DNA from: Valencia hispanica | Lineage: Eukaryota > Chordata > Actinopteri > Cyprinodontiformes > Valenciidae | Direction of reading: 5' to 3' | Assembly (NCBI GenBank): GCA_963556495.2 | Contig: OY747704.1 | Coordinates: 11,313,501-11,377,500, forward strand | DNA length: 64,000 bases | Shown: positions 50,946 through 62,342 of the stretch, in pieces | Layout: every line of letters starts with the position of its first letter | Numbering within the stretch: the stretch's first letter is position 1 | Translations under genes and position numbers: made by a program | Notes under the pieces: generated by a model | Told to the model about the DNA's origin: nothing | What the model saw: only the letters and a program-made list of their open reading frames with translations | Database searches by the model: none

Positions 50946-53110
50946 CAAACTGATCCCTGAGAGGCCGGAGGCATCTTCTCTCTGCACACTCATACACCAC
51001 ACGATGGGACTCAGAGCATCTAAATTAAAGAGCAGATATAGATTTAATGAATATACGGTAAAAGAGAAAAAAATAAATGGAAATATGTCCCCTTTGGACA
51101 AACTAATCATGAAGACTAAAGAAAAAATGTACAGATTTTTTTTTTTTAATGTCAGATCAGGTTTTATTTGGAATGCATCAGGTGGCCACTGATTGACCTG
51201 AGCTCCTTCTTTGGTGAAGAATCTGAATCTGGTGCCTGATCGACACAATGCTCAGATTTCTATCTGCATAATCCCCATATTCGTCTATTAGTATCTCATC
51301 TCTCCTTCTCATTCCACTGCACACGGGACGCTCCGGGCCGAGGCTGGCTCCGCACCTGAGGGGGAGGACTCGCATTTTCTTTACACTTTTTATTTTAATT
51401 TTATTTGAATAGTCCTGTTTTTGTTTGGTTTTGTGGATGGAGCGAGGACTTTGTGCGTGGCTGCGAAGAAAGAAGGTCTCGGCACCTCTCATTTAAGTGC
51501 ATATGTTTCATTCGCCTGTATTTACTGCGGGCTCACGCCAACAGATCACGACCATCTCGGTTTCATTGTGTTTGACCCAATGAGGAACCAAATCCAATGA
51601 TGAACTTGATTAGCAGACACATTTAGCAGTTAACCTAAAGGACTGGGCCGGTGTTTTCTCATGTAATGTTTTTTTTTCCCCTGTATTTTGCCAAGCTCCC
51701 TCTCCTTAATCATCTAACTTCCAGTAGTGCTGAGCCAATGTTAACTGATTTCATGTTTACCATGACTTTGTTTATTTTACATGCAGCAGAGCAGTTGAAC
51801 TACTCCTGGAGCGCTTATTGCACTGTTTACTGCAGTCTTACTATCCTTTCAGTTTGCTTTAAACCTTTTTCCTAAATCTCTTTTTTTTTTTTTTTTTTTA
51901 AAGATACTGCCAATATTATAAAACAAAGAAAAATATATATATATATTCAGAGCTCAGCAGAACCTCTCATTGGACTGTTGCCATAGTGGCCCTCGGCTGG
52001 CCAAGATACCGGGTGAATCAACGTCTGATGGGAACCTGTTGAGTCCTCAGGAAGTGCTCCCTCCTCCTCCTGTGTTTCTGCTGCCACTAGCCTTGAGTTC
52101 CCTCAGCACCCACATATCAGCACCTCTCACAGCGATGGACTCGCCATCTGCAAGTGAAGAAACTGGCATTGTGGTCACCTCTACTTCAGAGCAGACTGGT
52201 TTCTCTTTTCTTTTTGTTTTAGTTTTTTTTTTTTTTTGGGGGGGGGGGGTATATAACAGATCTGTAAAAGTAATGAAATGCATTCAGCAGAAGAACTGAC
52301 TGTTCTCACCATGCAGAATATTGTTAACAGTGACTAATATTTCACGTCCTCTGTCATGTTTTGAGCTCTGTCACCACCCCACAACCTGTTCAAACTGAAG
52401 TTTCAGCAGTCAGTCAGTGTTTTCAGCGTCCACGATGACTGCATGGCTGACTGTGGGACCCTAATGGAAATGTACTGCAGTACTGGATCCCTGTGTCTGG
52501 ACCTGACTCATGTGTACCACCAGAGGCTGAAGCAGCATACCGCATCTATCACTGACATTTATGTTGTTTTTTTTTAATTGGGAGAGCTTTATTGCAGCTG
52601 GAGGAGGAAGTGCTGTGGAAGTGTCTGTATTCTGAGCGGGTTTTGTTGGGTTTGGGATCCTGATTCACGCTAAGACCTGAAGGGGCCTAAAGATGCCATC
52701 AGGAATCCCACACTTTGATTTCTCTCTATGTGTGCATAGGTTACACACATAGTATATAGTGTGTGTGTATGTATGTGTGTGTATATATATATATGTATGT
52801 ATATATATATACAAATATATACAAATGTGTGTTTATTTGCAATATAGAACATAGACACATAATTAGCACACCAAACTGTGCATGTGGTACACATGCCTCC
52901 TGTGCTGTGGTTATAAAACACACTCGTCAGCTGTGGTTTGCTGTACACTGGAGAAATTAAGATGTATTATTCAATTTTCCCGACATGAATTAAATCAGTA
53001 AAAAAAACGTTTTAAAGAAATAAATATTTGACACAGAATGACTGATCTTGGTTCCAAGTTCATTTTAGGATGTGTCTGAATTTTGTGAATAAAATTGTAA
53101 AGGTGTTAAA
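50946..53110 (+). other. rab35: rab35 3' UTR with poly(A) signals
   Basis: The ~2.1 kb after the stop is free of recognisable transposons, in contrast to its surroundings, as expected of a retained 3' UTR. Candidate poly(A) signals are AATAAA at 53019-53024 and 53088-53093, the second being the last before repeat-derived DNA. It holds homopolymer runs (T tracts near 51140, 51880 and 52220, and a G run near 52240) and a TG/TA microsatellite at 52741-52812. The 3' end is an inference. Confidence 0.6.
52741..52812. repeat. TG/TA-rich microsatellite
   Basis: Alternating GTGTGTGTATGTATG and TATATATATA units within the predicted rab35 3' UTR. Short 'proteins' read from it are artefacts. Confidence 0.85.
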
Positions 53111-53164
53111 AAGTTTGAACTGGTGTTTAGACTGATTTTGATCCCTGACCAAAAATATTAATAA

Positions 53165-53545
53165 TGGCGCACTGGTCTTGAAGGTTGTTCACTAAGTTTA
53201 ACCATTTAACAAAGTATACTGATGTGACAAACTTTAATATAACAGCAGGACATTCTGGCTCTGTAAAAGATGCTGCAAAAACAGCTGCCAGATCGGTTTT
53301 GGAACATGGAACATTTTAGTAGGTAGCATTTTGGACATATCTGATCAGAGCACCTTCTTCCACATGTTTGTTGTTTCCTCTAATTGACTCCTCCCATATT
53401 GCAAATTATAAGGCTTTCTTGATAGGTTTGAAGTTGTGCGATTCTTTTTCATGAAAATGTGTTTACAATTCTGAGGCCTTTAGAGAAAAGCTGGATAAAT
53501 AGCCTACTGACATTAGAGTACACACTGGTGGGCAGTTAACTAATT
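53165..53545 (-). mobile_element. Tc1/mariner relic
   Basis: Antisense TGATCAGAGCACCTTCTTCCACATGTTTG is the [14 protein letters not shown] stretch also seen at 17100-17130. It is followed by decayed N-terminal sequence. No ends were found. Confidence 0.65.
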
Positions 53546-53559
53546 AGGTGAGTTTTGGA

Positions 53560-54000
53560 TGCAAATGGTTGCACTGGATTTTATTTACGCTTATTACGTG
53601 ACACAGACGCGTTCCCATAACAGCGTAAAATATTGCGTAATGACTAAAACGCCGTTTTTTACGCGCGAAACGATTTCACACGTCCTGCAAACTGAGACAC
53701 TGTCCCGCATTGTTACTAACAGGCTCCCGTTTTGTGTTTAAATCCAGCATTTAAACTTTGTGGTGAAGACGGTGAGGGCTGTCAATCAAACGAGGAGGTG
53801 GGACATTAATGCTGCCTGGTGCGGAGTGCGTTCACCAACCACAAAGAAAAGAAACAAGGGAGATATCGGGCAGAGCCGCGGCGGAAAAAAAGAAAAATAA
53901 CTTACAAGGATTTACTCTCAAAGAGGCTTTGGTGATGTTTCAAACAGGTAATATTTTTGTGTCTCACGCCAGGGAATAAGATGTGAAATGGCACAGAAAA
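53560..54000 (+). other. CpG-containing island of unknown origin, possible orphan promoter/first exon
   Basis: Unlike its flanks this stretch keeps many CpG sites (53580-53700 and 53810-53880). At 53935 an ATG is followed at 53948 by GTAATATTTT, which could be a splice donor. No protein family is recognisable in the few codons available. It could be an upstream host exon, a transposon promoter or chance. Confidence 0.25.
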
Positions 54001-54207
54001 TGCGAGAGTCACAAAAACTGGGTTGCTCAAAAGGAGTTTTCCCAGTGAATGTACAGCCCTAGGAAGATTCTAACACAGACAAGGTAGCTGCCCAAATGAC
54101 AAATGTCTATCACACTCTGCAAGTCTCCCCGTCATACAAGTCAGGACCGCTTACATCGGTCCTGCTTCCAGACTCCGAACTGGCAATCTCTATTTGAATT
54201 TCATAAA

Positions 54208-55304
54208 CACTGCTCAAAATAATAAAGGGAACCCTAAAATAACACATTCTAGATCTGAATGGATCAAATATTCTTATTAAATGCATTGTTCTTTACATAG
54301 AATCTGCTGACAACAAAATCACACAAAAATGATCAATGGAAATCAAATCTATCAACCCATGGAGGTCTGGATTTGGAGTCGCACTCAAAATTAAAGTGAT
54401 GAGGTAGCGGATGGTCTCCTGAGTCAGGAGACCATCCGCTACCTCATCAGGAGCATCATATCAGGAGTCCTGAGGGATCTCCTCCCAGACCTGGACTAAA
54501 ACATCCGCCAACTCCTGGACAGTGTGGTGCTACGTGGCGTTGGTGGATGGAGCAAGACATGATGTCCCAGATGTGCTCAATTGGTTTCAGGTCTGGAGAA
54601 TGGGCGGGCCAGTCCATAGCATCAATGCCTTCCTCTTGAAGGAAGTGCTGACACACTCCAGCCACATGAGGTCTAGCATTGTCTTGCATTAGGAGGAACC
54701 CAGGGCCAACCGCACCAGCATATGGTCTCACAAGGGGTCTGGGGATTTCATCTCGGTACCTAATGGCAGTCAGGCTATCTCTGGTGAGCACATGAAGGGC
54801 TGTAACCCCCCCCCCAAAGAAATGCCACCCCACACCATTACTGACCCACTGCCAAATTGGTCATGCTGGAGGATGTTGCAGGCTGCAGAGCGTTTTCCAC
54901 AGCGTCTCCAGACTGTCACATAAGTGCTCAGTGTGAATCTGCTTTCATCTGTGAAGAGCACAGGGCCCCAGTGGCGAATTTACCAATCTTGGTGTTCTGT
55001 GGCAAATGCCAAACGTCCTGCACGTTGTTGGGCTGTAAGCACAACCCCCACCTATGGACGTTGGGCCCTCATACCACCCACTTGAGCAGACACACCAACA
55101 TTTGTGGCCTGATGGAGGTCATTTTGCAGGGCTCTGGCAGTGCTCCTCCTGTTCCTCTTTGCACAAATGCGGAGGTAGCGGTCCTGCTGCTGAGTTGTTG
55201 CCCTCCTATGGCCTCCTCCACGTCACCTGATGTACTGGCCAGAAGTGTGATTGACTTGGAGTTACATTGTGTTGTTTAAGTGTTCCCTTTATTATTTTGA
55301 GCCG
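54208..55304 (-). mobile_element. Mariner/Tc1-type element, N-terminal half deleted
   Basis: Ends CACTGCTCAAAATAATAAAG and CTTTATTATTTTGAGC are inverted repeats with TA-type flanks. On the minus strand the transposase keeps LFTDESRFTLS, GSGSVMVWGGIS, MQDNARPHVA and DWPAHSPDLKPIEHIWD, so all three DDE regions are present but in two frames. The N-terminal DNA-binding half and the upstream non-coding part appear lost at a junction near 55240, where coding sequence runs straight into the terminal AGAAGTGTGATTGAC. A perfect 26-bp inverted duplication lies at 54397-54449. Confidence 0.88.
54397..54449. repeat. Perfect 26-bp palindrome with 1-nt centre
   Basis: Arms 54397-54422 and 54424-54449 are exact reverse complements around G54423. 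The motif reads TGATGAGGTAGCGGATGGTC on the left arm. The arm is part of the transposase coding end, so the second arm looks like an inverted copy of it. Confidence 0.95.
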
Positions 55305-56432
55305 TATATATACATATATATTTGTGTTCAAAATAATAGCAGTCCCACATCACTAGCAAGATAAATCACTGTTTTTGATGTGAATCTGAATTTCAACTTC
55401 TACACTGCTAGTAAGTTTCTAGGTTTATTAAAGGTATAGAAAACCAACAGACCCAACAGGCATGACGTGCATGCTGCTGATTCTGTGAAACGGAATAATT
55501 TACTGAAAGGGGCGTGTTCAAATAAATAGCAGTGCCAAGTTCTATTAGTGAGGTCTTTGATTATGTGAAAGAAACTGGTGGGAAACAGGTGGCCCTTATT
55601 TAAGGATCAAGGCAACTGACACTACATATGCTGGCTGTGCATTTGTCCTTGAAAAACAGAGTAAAATGAGTCCATCAAGACACTGTTCAGAAGAAGAGCG
55701 TTCTTTGATTAAGAAATTAATAAAAGATGAGAAAACCTATAAGGAAGAACAGAAAATGATAGGCTGTTCAGCTAAAATGATATCAACCGCTTTAAAATTG
55801 CAGCCAAAACCAGAAAGGCGAGGAAGAAAAAGAAAAAACGACTATTCGAATGGATCGGAGAATAACCAAAATGGCAAAGGCTCAGCCAATGATCAGCTCC
55901 ATGAGGATCAAAGAAGATCTCAGATTGCCTGTGAGTACTGTAACAATCAGACGACGTCTATGTGAAGCCAAGCTACCAGCAAGAAGCTCCCGCAAGGTCC
56001 CATTGTTAAAAAAAAAAATACATGTGCTGAAGCGGTTACAATTTGCCAAAGTACACATTGACAGTCTAAAAGGATATGGCGCAATATCTTGTGGACTGAT
56101 GAGAGTAAGATTGTGATTTTTGGGTCTAAGGGCCACAGACGTCCTGCAAATACTGAATTCAAGCCACAGTACACAGTAAAGACAGTGAAGCATGGTGGTC
56201 CAAGCATCATGATATGGGGATGTTTCTAGTACTACGGTGTTGGTCCTATTTATCGCATACCAGGGATCATGGGTCAGTATGAGTACATCAGAATACTGGA
56301 AGAAGTCATGTTGCCGTATGGTGAAGAGGAAATGCCCTTGAAATGGGTGTTTCAACAAGACAATGAACCCAAACAGACCAGCAAGCAAGTAACATCATGG
56401 TTCCAGACAAACAGAATTCAAGTAATGAAGGC

Positions 56433-56600
56433 GGGCCCCAACCTCACCCCAATGACTGACGCAATCTGCTGGGATTCCTTAAATAGGAAACTTTTTAACT
56501 GATTGGAATGTTTGTATAAATGTATTGAAATGACTTCTTGTTAAGTGCCTTGAGATGACATCTGTTGTGAATTGGCGCTATATAAATAAACTGAATTGAA
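56433..56600 (+). mobile_element. L2 3'-tail insertion inside the Tc1 transposase
   Basis: It splits the Tc1 codons between QVMK and WPAQSPDLN. The insert runs from GGGCCCCAACCTCACC to the tail TATATAAATAAACTGAATTG and is a short 5'-truncated L2 copy. It is nearly the reverse complement of 56866-57048. Confidence 0.85.
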
Positions 56601-56865
56601 AAAGTGGCCAGCGCAATCCCCGGACCTTAATGCCATAGTAAATTTGTGGGCTGACATAAAGAATGCTGTTCATGGAGCAAAACCAAGAAATGCAGAGGAA
56701 TTGTGGAACGTAGTGCAATCGTCCTGGGCTGCAATACCTGTTGACCGGTGCCAGAAGTTGGTCGACTCCATGTACCACAGATGTGAAGCATTTACCAGAA
56801 ACCGTGGTTATGCTACTAAATATTAAGTTATGATTCTCAGGAAAGTTGAATCTTCAAGCATCTAT

Positions 56866-59027
56866 TCAATTCAATTCAATTCAGTTTATTTATATAGCGC
56901 CAATTCACAACAGATGTCATCTCAAGGCACTTAACAAGAAGTCATTTCAATACATTTATACAAACATTCCAATCAGTTAAAAAGTTTCCTATTTATGGAA
57001 TCCCAGCAGATTGCGTCAGTCATTGGCGTCAGGTTGGGCCCCGTTGATGCAGACTTTCCAACCAAAGCAATCCTTCAGCAATCCCTCATACTGAGCAAGC
57101 ATGTAGCGACGGTGGAGAGGAAAAACTCCCCTTTAACAGGAAGAAACCTCCAACAGAACCAGGCTCATTAGGAGCGGCCATCTGCCACGACCGTCTGGGG
57201 GTTTGAGAAGACAGAGCAGAAACACAGAAGGAACAGAAGATCTGATATAAGAGAACTTTCTATGTTACTGGGAGCATCATCCCAGTCGATGCCCCCCGTC
57301 CAACAGGGCATTGCAGCCAAGCAGGATACCAGACCAGGTATATCTTCTATGGAGAGAAAAACACTGAGAGAAAACAAAGTTAACAGTCGAAATAACAGAA
57401 TGTACTGTAATACAACTGGAGAGTCGTAGGAGAAAAGGAAGTAGCAGAGTGAAGAAAATTGGTAAGTCTGTCCTCCAGCAGTCTAAGCCTATAGCAGCAT
57501 AACTACAGAGATAGCTCAGGATGACCTTAGCCACTCTAACTATAAGCTTTATCAAAAAGGAAAGTTTTAACCCTGGCCTTAAAAGTAAACAGAGTGTCTG
57601 CCTCACGGACTAAAGCTGGGAGCTGGTTCCATAGGAGAGGAGCCTGATAACTAAAAGATCTGCCTCCCATTCTACTTTTAGAAATCTTAGGAACTACAAG
57701 TAAACCTGCAGTCTGAGAGCGAAGGGCTCTGTTAGGAACATATGGAACAATTAGATCTCTGATGTATGATGGAGCTTGATTATTAAGGGCTTTGTATGTA
57801 AGAAGAAGGATCTTAAATTCTATTCTGGATTTAACAGGGAGCCAATGAAGGGAAGCTAAAACAGGAAAAATGTGATCTCTCTTTTTAATATTCATCAGAA
57901 CTCTTGCTGCCGCATTTTGGATCAACTGAAGGCTTTTAATGGCATTTTGTGGACTACCTGATAGTAAAGAATTACAGTAGTCCAGCCTTGAGGTAACAAA
58001 TGCATGGATTAGTTTCTCAGCATCACTCCTGGACAGGATGTTTCTAATTTTAGCAATATTCCGGAGGTGAAAGAAAGAAATCCTAGAAACCTGTTTAATA
58101 TGGGATTTAAATGTCATGTCTCGGTCAAAAATAACGCCGAGGTTCTTTACGTTATTACTGGGGGCCAATTTAATGCCATCCAGATGAAGTGATTGACTAA
58201 TCAGTTTCTGTTTAAGAACTTCTGGTCCAAAGACAACAACTTCTGTTTTGTCAGAATTTAATAGCAAAAAGTTTAGAGTCATCCATGTTTTTATGTCTTC
58301 CAGACATGCCTGTAATCTACCTAACTGACTGGGTTCATCAGGATTTATGGATAAATATAGTTGTGTATCATCTGCATAGCTGTGGAAATTTATCCCATGC
58401 TGTCTAATGATTCTACCAATTGGGAGCATATATATGGTGAACAGAATTGGTCCAAGCACAGAACCCTGTGGAACTCCACAAGTAACCCTTGAGAGTGAAG
58501 AAGATTTATCATTTAGATGAACAAACTGGAATCTATCAGACAAATATGATTTAAACCAGCCTAGTGCTGTTCTTTTGATCCCTGCAACATGTTCAAGCCT
58601 TTCTAAGAGAATATTATGATCGACTGTGTCAAAAGCAGCACTGAGATCTTACAAAACCAGAACAGACACCAGTCCATTATCTGAGGCCATGAGAATATCA
58701 TCAGTAACCTTCACCAGTGCTGTTTCAGTGCTATGATGAGCTCTAAAACCTGACTGAAACTCTTCAAACAGCTCGTTACTGTTTAGATGCTCACAGACTT
58801 GATTAGCAACAATTTTCTCAAGGACTTTGGATAAGAAAGCAAGGTTAGATATAGGTCTGTAATTAACTAAGTCATCTTGATCAAGGGAAGGTTTCTTGAG
58901 TAAAGGTTTAATTACAGCTATTTTAAATTCCTGTGGTACGTATCCGTTTACTAAGGATAGATTCATCATATCCAAAATGGGGCCAGGAACCAAATGGAAC
59001 ACTTCTTTAAATAATCTCTTAGTCTAT
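56866..59027 (-). mobile_element. L2-clade LINE, 5'-truncated, reverse transcriptase nearly intact
   Basis: The 3' tail (CTATTCAATTCAATTC) is at the low-coordinate end. An unbroken 335-codon frame (57536-58543) holds GVPQGSVLGPILFTIYM, the catalytic YADDTQLYLS, LGVIFDRDMTFKSHI, the LHWLPVKSRIEFKI block and the C-terminal FLFDKAYS. A further 117 codons (58649-59002) give [17 protein letters not shown] and [19 protein letters not shown] single in-frame stop near 58647 (LVL*DLSAAF) separates the two. The endonuclease is absent. Confidence 0.92.
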
Positions 59028-59262
59028 ACAGTATATTTTTGAGTTTGTGAAGAAAGATGTCAACACTGCTATTTTTTTTTACATTATATTTCTTGACTTT
59101 CCGTAAAATATTATCAAATTCAGTTACATTTTCCAATTATTTTTCTTGCTTTGAAATAGAATGTGCAGTGTCCCCAATTAATTTGTGTTCATTAAAACAC
59201 AATTTATTTGAAGAATTGTGAGGTTTACTCACCTTTTTAAACATACTTCTATTATTATGAAC

Positions 59263-59264
<2 letters not shown>

Positions 59265-59309
<45 letters not shown>
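59265..59309. repeat. (TA)n microsatellite
   Basis: About 22 TA units directly at the right end of the Tc1 element, probably expanded from its TA target site. Confidence 0.95.
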
Positions 59310-59313
<4 letters not shown>

Positions 59314-61283
59314 AGACTTTTTAAGACCTGCAGGATAGGGGCCTGTGAAGATCAGAATTTGAAATCCCTGATTTATATTAGACTTAGACTTCATACATTT
59401 AGAAACTCGTTGTTTGTAACAGAACATTTTGCTTTATTTTCTCAGGTCCAGCTATAGGCATATGGAAAGAGATAAAAGAACAGCAAGAATGGAAAGATCT
59501 CAAAATATTGAGAATTTCTTCACATCTTCTCTTTCATATGCTACACAGGTCCATCCACATGGTATTTAACCTCCAATCCTACTTTTAAGTTGAATATTGA
59601 AAGCCTGTAAAAACGAAATAATGATCCAGGGTAGTTAAGGTTGTGCAGAAAATGTTCTTCATTATTAATCCTGTCACTTGTGTAAGTGTTTCTCAAGATT
59701 CAAAACAATTCTTCATTGATTTGAAATGGAATCGTTCTCTCCCAAGATGTTTCTCCGACATCCAGGGGATGGACCTAGACAGCCACACTTGAAGATATCT
59801 CCTCGAACAGTACATGGTGAAAGGAAGAGGGCCTTCAACAAGACATGGTATTCACAGCACAAAATGGCTTGAATACTCACAGTCTCTCTCCATTGTTTTG
59901 CATGTAGGCACTTTTCCCTTCCAAATGCTTCTGTAACTCCTTTTACATCCCATGAAGTTGGAAGAAGGCAATGTGTAAAGATGGAGGTTTTAAGGTGCCT
60001 GAGAAATCTGAAGCTTATGTGAATGCCATGTATGCTTGGAGTTGAACGTCAGAAGGAAATTCTGACTGATTCATCTGTTCATGATGCTTTGGATAAGGTA
60101 GAGGAAAGTCGTATCTGTATATTAAAACTGTTGTCGAGGTGCTGCTCCTTACAGCTATGTAAAACCCATGACCCAATGCCGACAGAAGAGTAGCTTGTAT
60201 GTTTGTGAACAAACACCCAATGGTTACAAAATTTTGTTTATTTTGTAACATCTGGCTGATTTACTTAATTATGCTGCTTGGTTTTTGTTCTTAGTGATAA
60301 AGATAATAATTTTTATCACATGTTGTTAATTGATCTTGATAGGAAAGATGACCAGATTTCTTCTTCCCTTGATGCGTCTGCTAAGCCACTCCTTCAAACC
60401 AGAGCTGTAGGCTTCCAAATCCTTATATTGGAGAGGCTGATTGTGAGATGTTCCACCTCTTATACCTTGTCTAGGGGTGTTTTTGGTTCGCCACAACATT
60501 TTTAAGAAACAAAGCCACTTTGTGCAACCAGATAGTTCCATTACGCCAATGTTTTTGGTTAATCAAATTAGGTACTTGTAAATATTGTGTGTAGGTTTTA
60601 TCATCCGTAATTTTCAATTGTGACTGAACACCAATTCATGGTGGTTTTGCCTGTAGGAGGAGCTTCCTGTAAAAAGGCTCGGGTAGAAGATTCCTTTTTT
60701 TGTGTGGTTTCTGCAGTTTGTGCCTTATCAGGCACAGAACACTAGAGCTCCATAGCCAGGGGCCTAGTGCCACTTCTTATATTTTGTTTTAAGTTCAGTT
60801 TTATTACTTTGAAGACATTGGGAGTTATTTTGCACAGATTTTTGGTTTTTGCCTTTTTGTTCTCAACAATCCATCTGCACAATGCAATTTTTTCGAATTG
60901 AAGAGAAAAGTACAGTAAAATCACACCACCAGCTGAATCCTGAAGTCCTGAGTTCTCCTTCAACTGTTTGGTCAAATCAAAGACACGAGCTCTGCAGCTC
61001 GGCAAGGTACACCCAAATGTGGCTGTCTAACCAATGAGAGAGCTGGTTACATTCGAGGAGCAGCTGTGAATGTTTGAACTTGGTTTTCAGTGTGCTCAGG
61101 GACCAGGAGGGTCACTCGAATGCTAAAAGGAGAGGGTAAACCATTTAGGAAATGCAATTGCAAAAAGGATTTGAGAATGAGAGCTGGGAAGAGAAAACGG
61201 ATGTAGAAAAGGGAATACCTTTTTAAATGTATGAAAAGAAAAGATATTTACAATCTCATTTATTAATTGTGTTATTTAAGTCT
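59310..61283. other. Unclassified intergenic region
   Basis: No recognisable gene or bounded transposon. Short frames (for example 60278-60505, 60742-61005) show no domain. The 60640-61130 part is somewhat more GC-rich and has the look of a repeat-derived segment, but there is no second copy in the window. Confidence 0.4.
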
Positions 61284-61540
61284 CCATTTTGAAATAGGAT
61301 TTGAAAAACGTTTTCAAATCACAGTTTTTAATAATCAAATAATAAATACAATTTGCAATTCCTCTTTAGTATTTCAATTTAAAATGTATAATTACAAAAT
61401 GCTTTTCAAATTTGTCTTTTTTTGGTATAAATTAATTGTTGAATTTGAAATTATATTTAACAATCTATATTTTTAATTCACAATTAAGCACTTGTCAAAA
61501 GGCTGTATTGCTTTTCCAATGACCCCCTTAGTCCTCCATA
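61284..61540. repeat. Second copy of the unclassified repeat at 11807
   Basis: Matches 11807-12064 in the same orientation from CCATTTTGAAATAGGATTTG to GACCCCCTTAGTCCTCCATA with only scattered substitutions and small indels. Sequence beyond both ends differs, so this copy is shorter than the block at 11045-12064. Confidence 0.85.
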
Positions 61541-62340
61541 CCTTCCTAGCTTGATACAGTTTATGTTTGAGGGCTTCAAAATAATCGTTGTGCAGACCAG
61601 CCAAACTTCAAACTGTTTACTCTAACAAAAAGCTCTTACTCCTGGGGCTTAATGCCTGTATACCCCTCATAATATCACGGTTTGTCTTGTTGAAAGCGCC
61701 TCTCTATCTCTGAACGCACATGGTCTAGAATGGGGTAAAATACTTCCTTCAATAATAACAAGATTTGATTCCATGGTACATTGCAATGCACATAAAACAC
61801 ATGTTTTGCTTACGTTGATCCTGGCTGCAACCCCACTGCATTTCCTTGACATTACAGATGCCCTATCCTATCCTTTTGGGTACTGAGAGGAACAGAGCAA
61901 GATCATGGAGCCCTGATGACTTTGTGGCACGTTTTGCCACCTGTCATCATAGCAGTCGTATCCAGCAGCCAATTATAGCAATTCATAAAGACAGTATTTA
62001 CATGCAATTTTTTGTGTGTGTGTCAAAATCTTATTTGGTCAGTTTGTGATAAGATTATTTGCTTTTTCAGTTGTAGATAATTATGCTAAATATTACAGAT
62101 AATTATGCAATTTTGCATGATCATTCAAAAATGTTATATTAGCCAATCAGATGTTCATTTTTAATGTTTAAAACTGTTTTTTCATGGTGAATAAACACTG
62201 ACAAAGCTTCTGACTGTACCTTTTGTACTATTTCATTGCTGGGTCTCGAATTTTTGCACTGTAGTGGTTAAAACCTCACTCAAATAGGGGTTAAAAAAAG
62301 CATTCATCTGAACACTAAAACTTTTTCATCAGTAATACCC
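61541..62340. other. Intergenic DNA, no feature seen
   Basis: AT-rich spacer before a Rex1 LINE. A Tc1-end-like stretch (CCCCTCATAATATCACGG and following) is not conclusive. Confidence 0.4.
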
Positions 62341-62342
62341 AC

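Larger units (their letters stand above)
55317..59266 (+). mobile_element. Tc1-type element interrupted by two L2 LINE copies
   Basis: The left end TTTGTGTTCAAAATAATAGCAG has its imperfect complement CTTCTATTATTATGAACA at 59247-59264, both beside TA tracts. Transposase on + strand starts at 55666 (MSPSRHCSEEERSLIKKLI). Later pieces include [35 protein letters not shown] and, after an L2 insertion, WPAQSPDLNAIVNLWADIKN up to the stop at 56823-56825. There are at least two frameshifts and a TAG near 56227. After the larger L2 the element resumes near 59027 (GTTTGTGAAGAAAGATGTCAACACTGCTATT). Confidence 0.82.

Noticed and set aside
52763..52960. Tyr/Ile-rich short proteins on both strands
   Set aside because: Translation of a TG/TA microsatellite; the same applies to 59137-59457.
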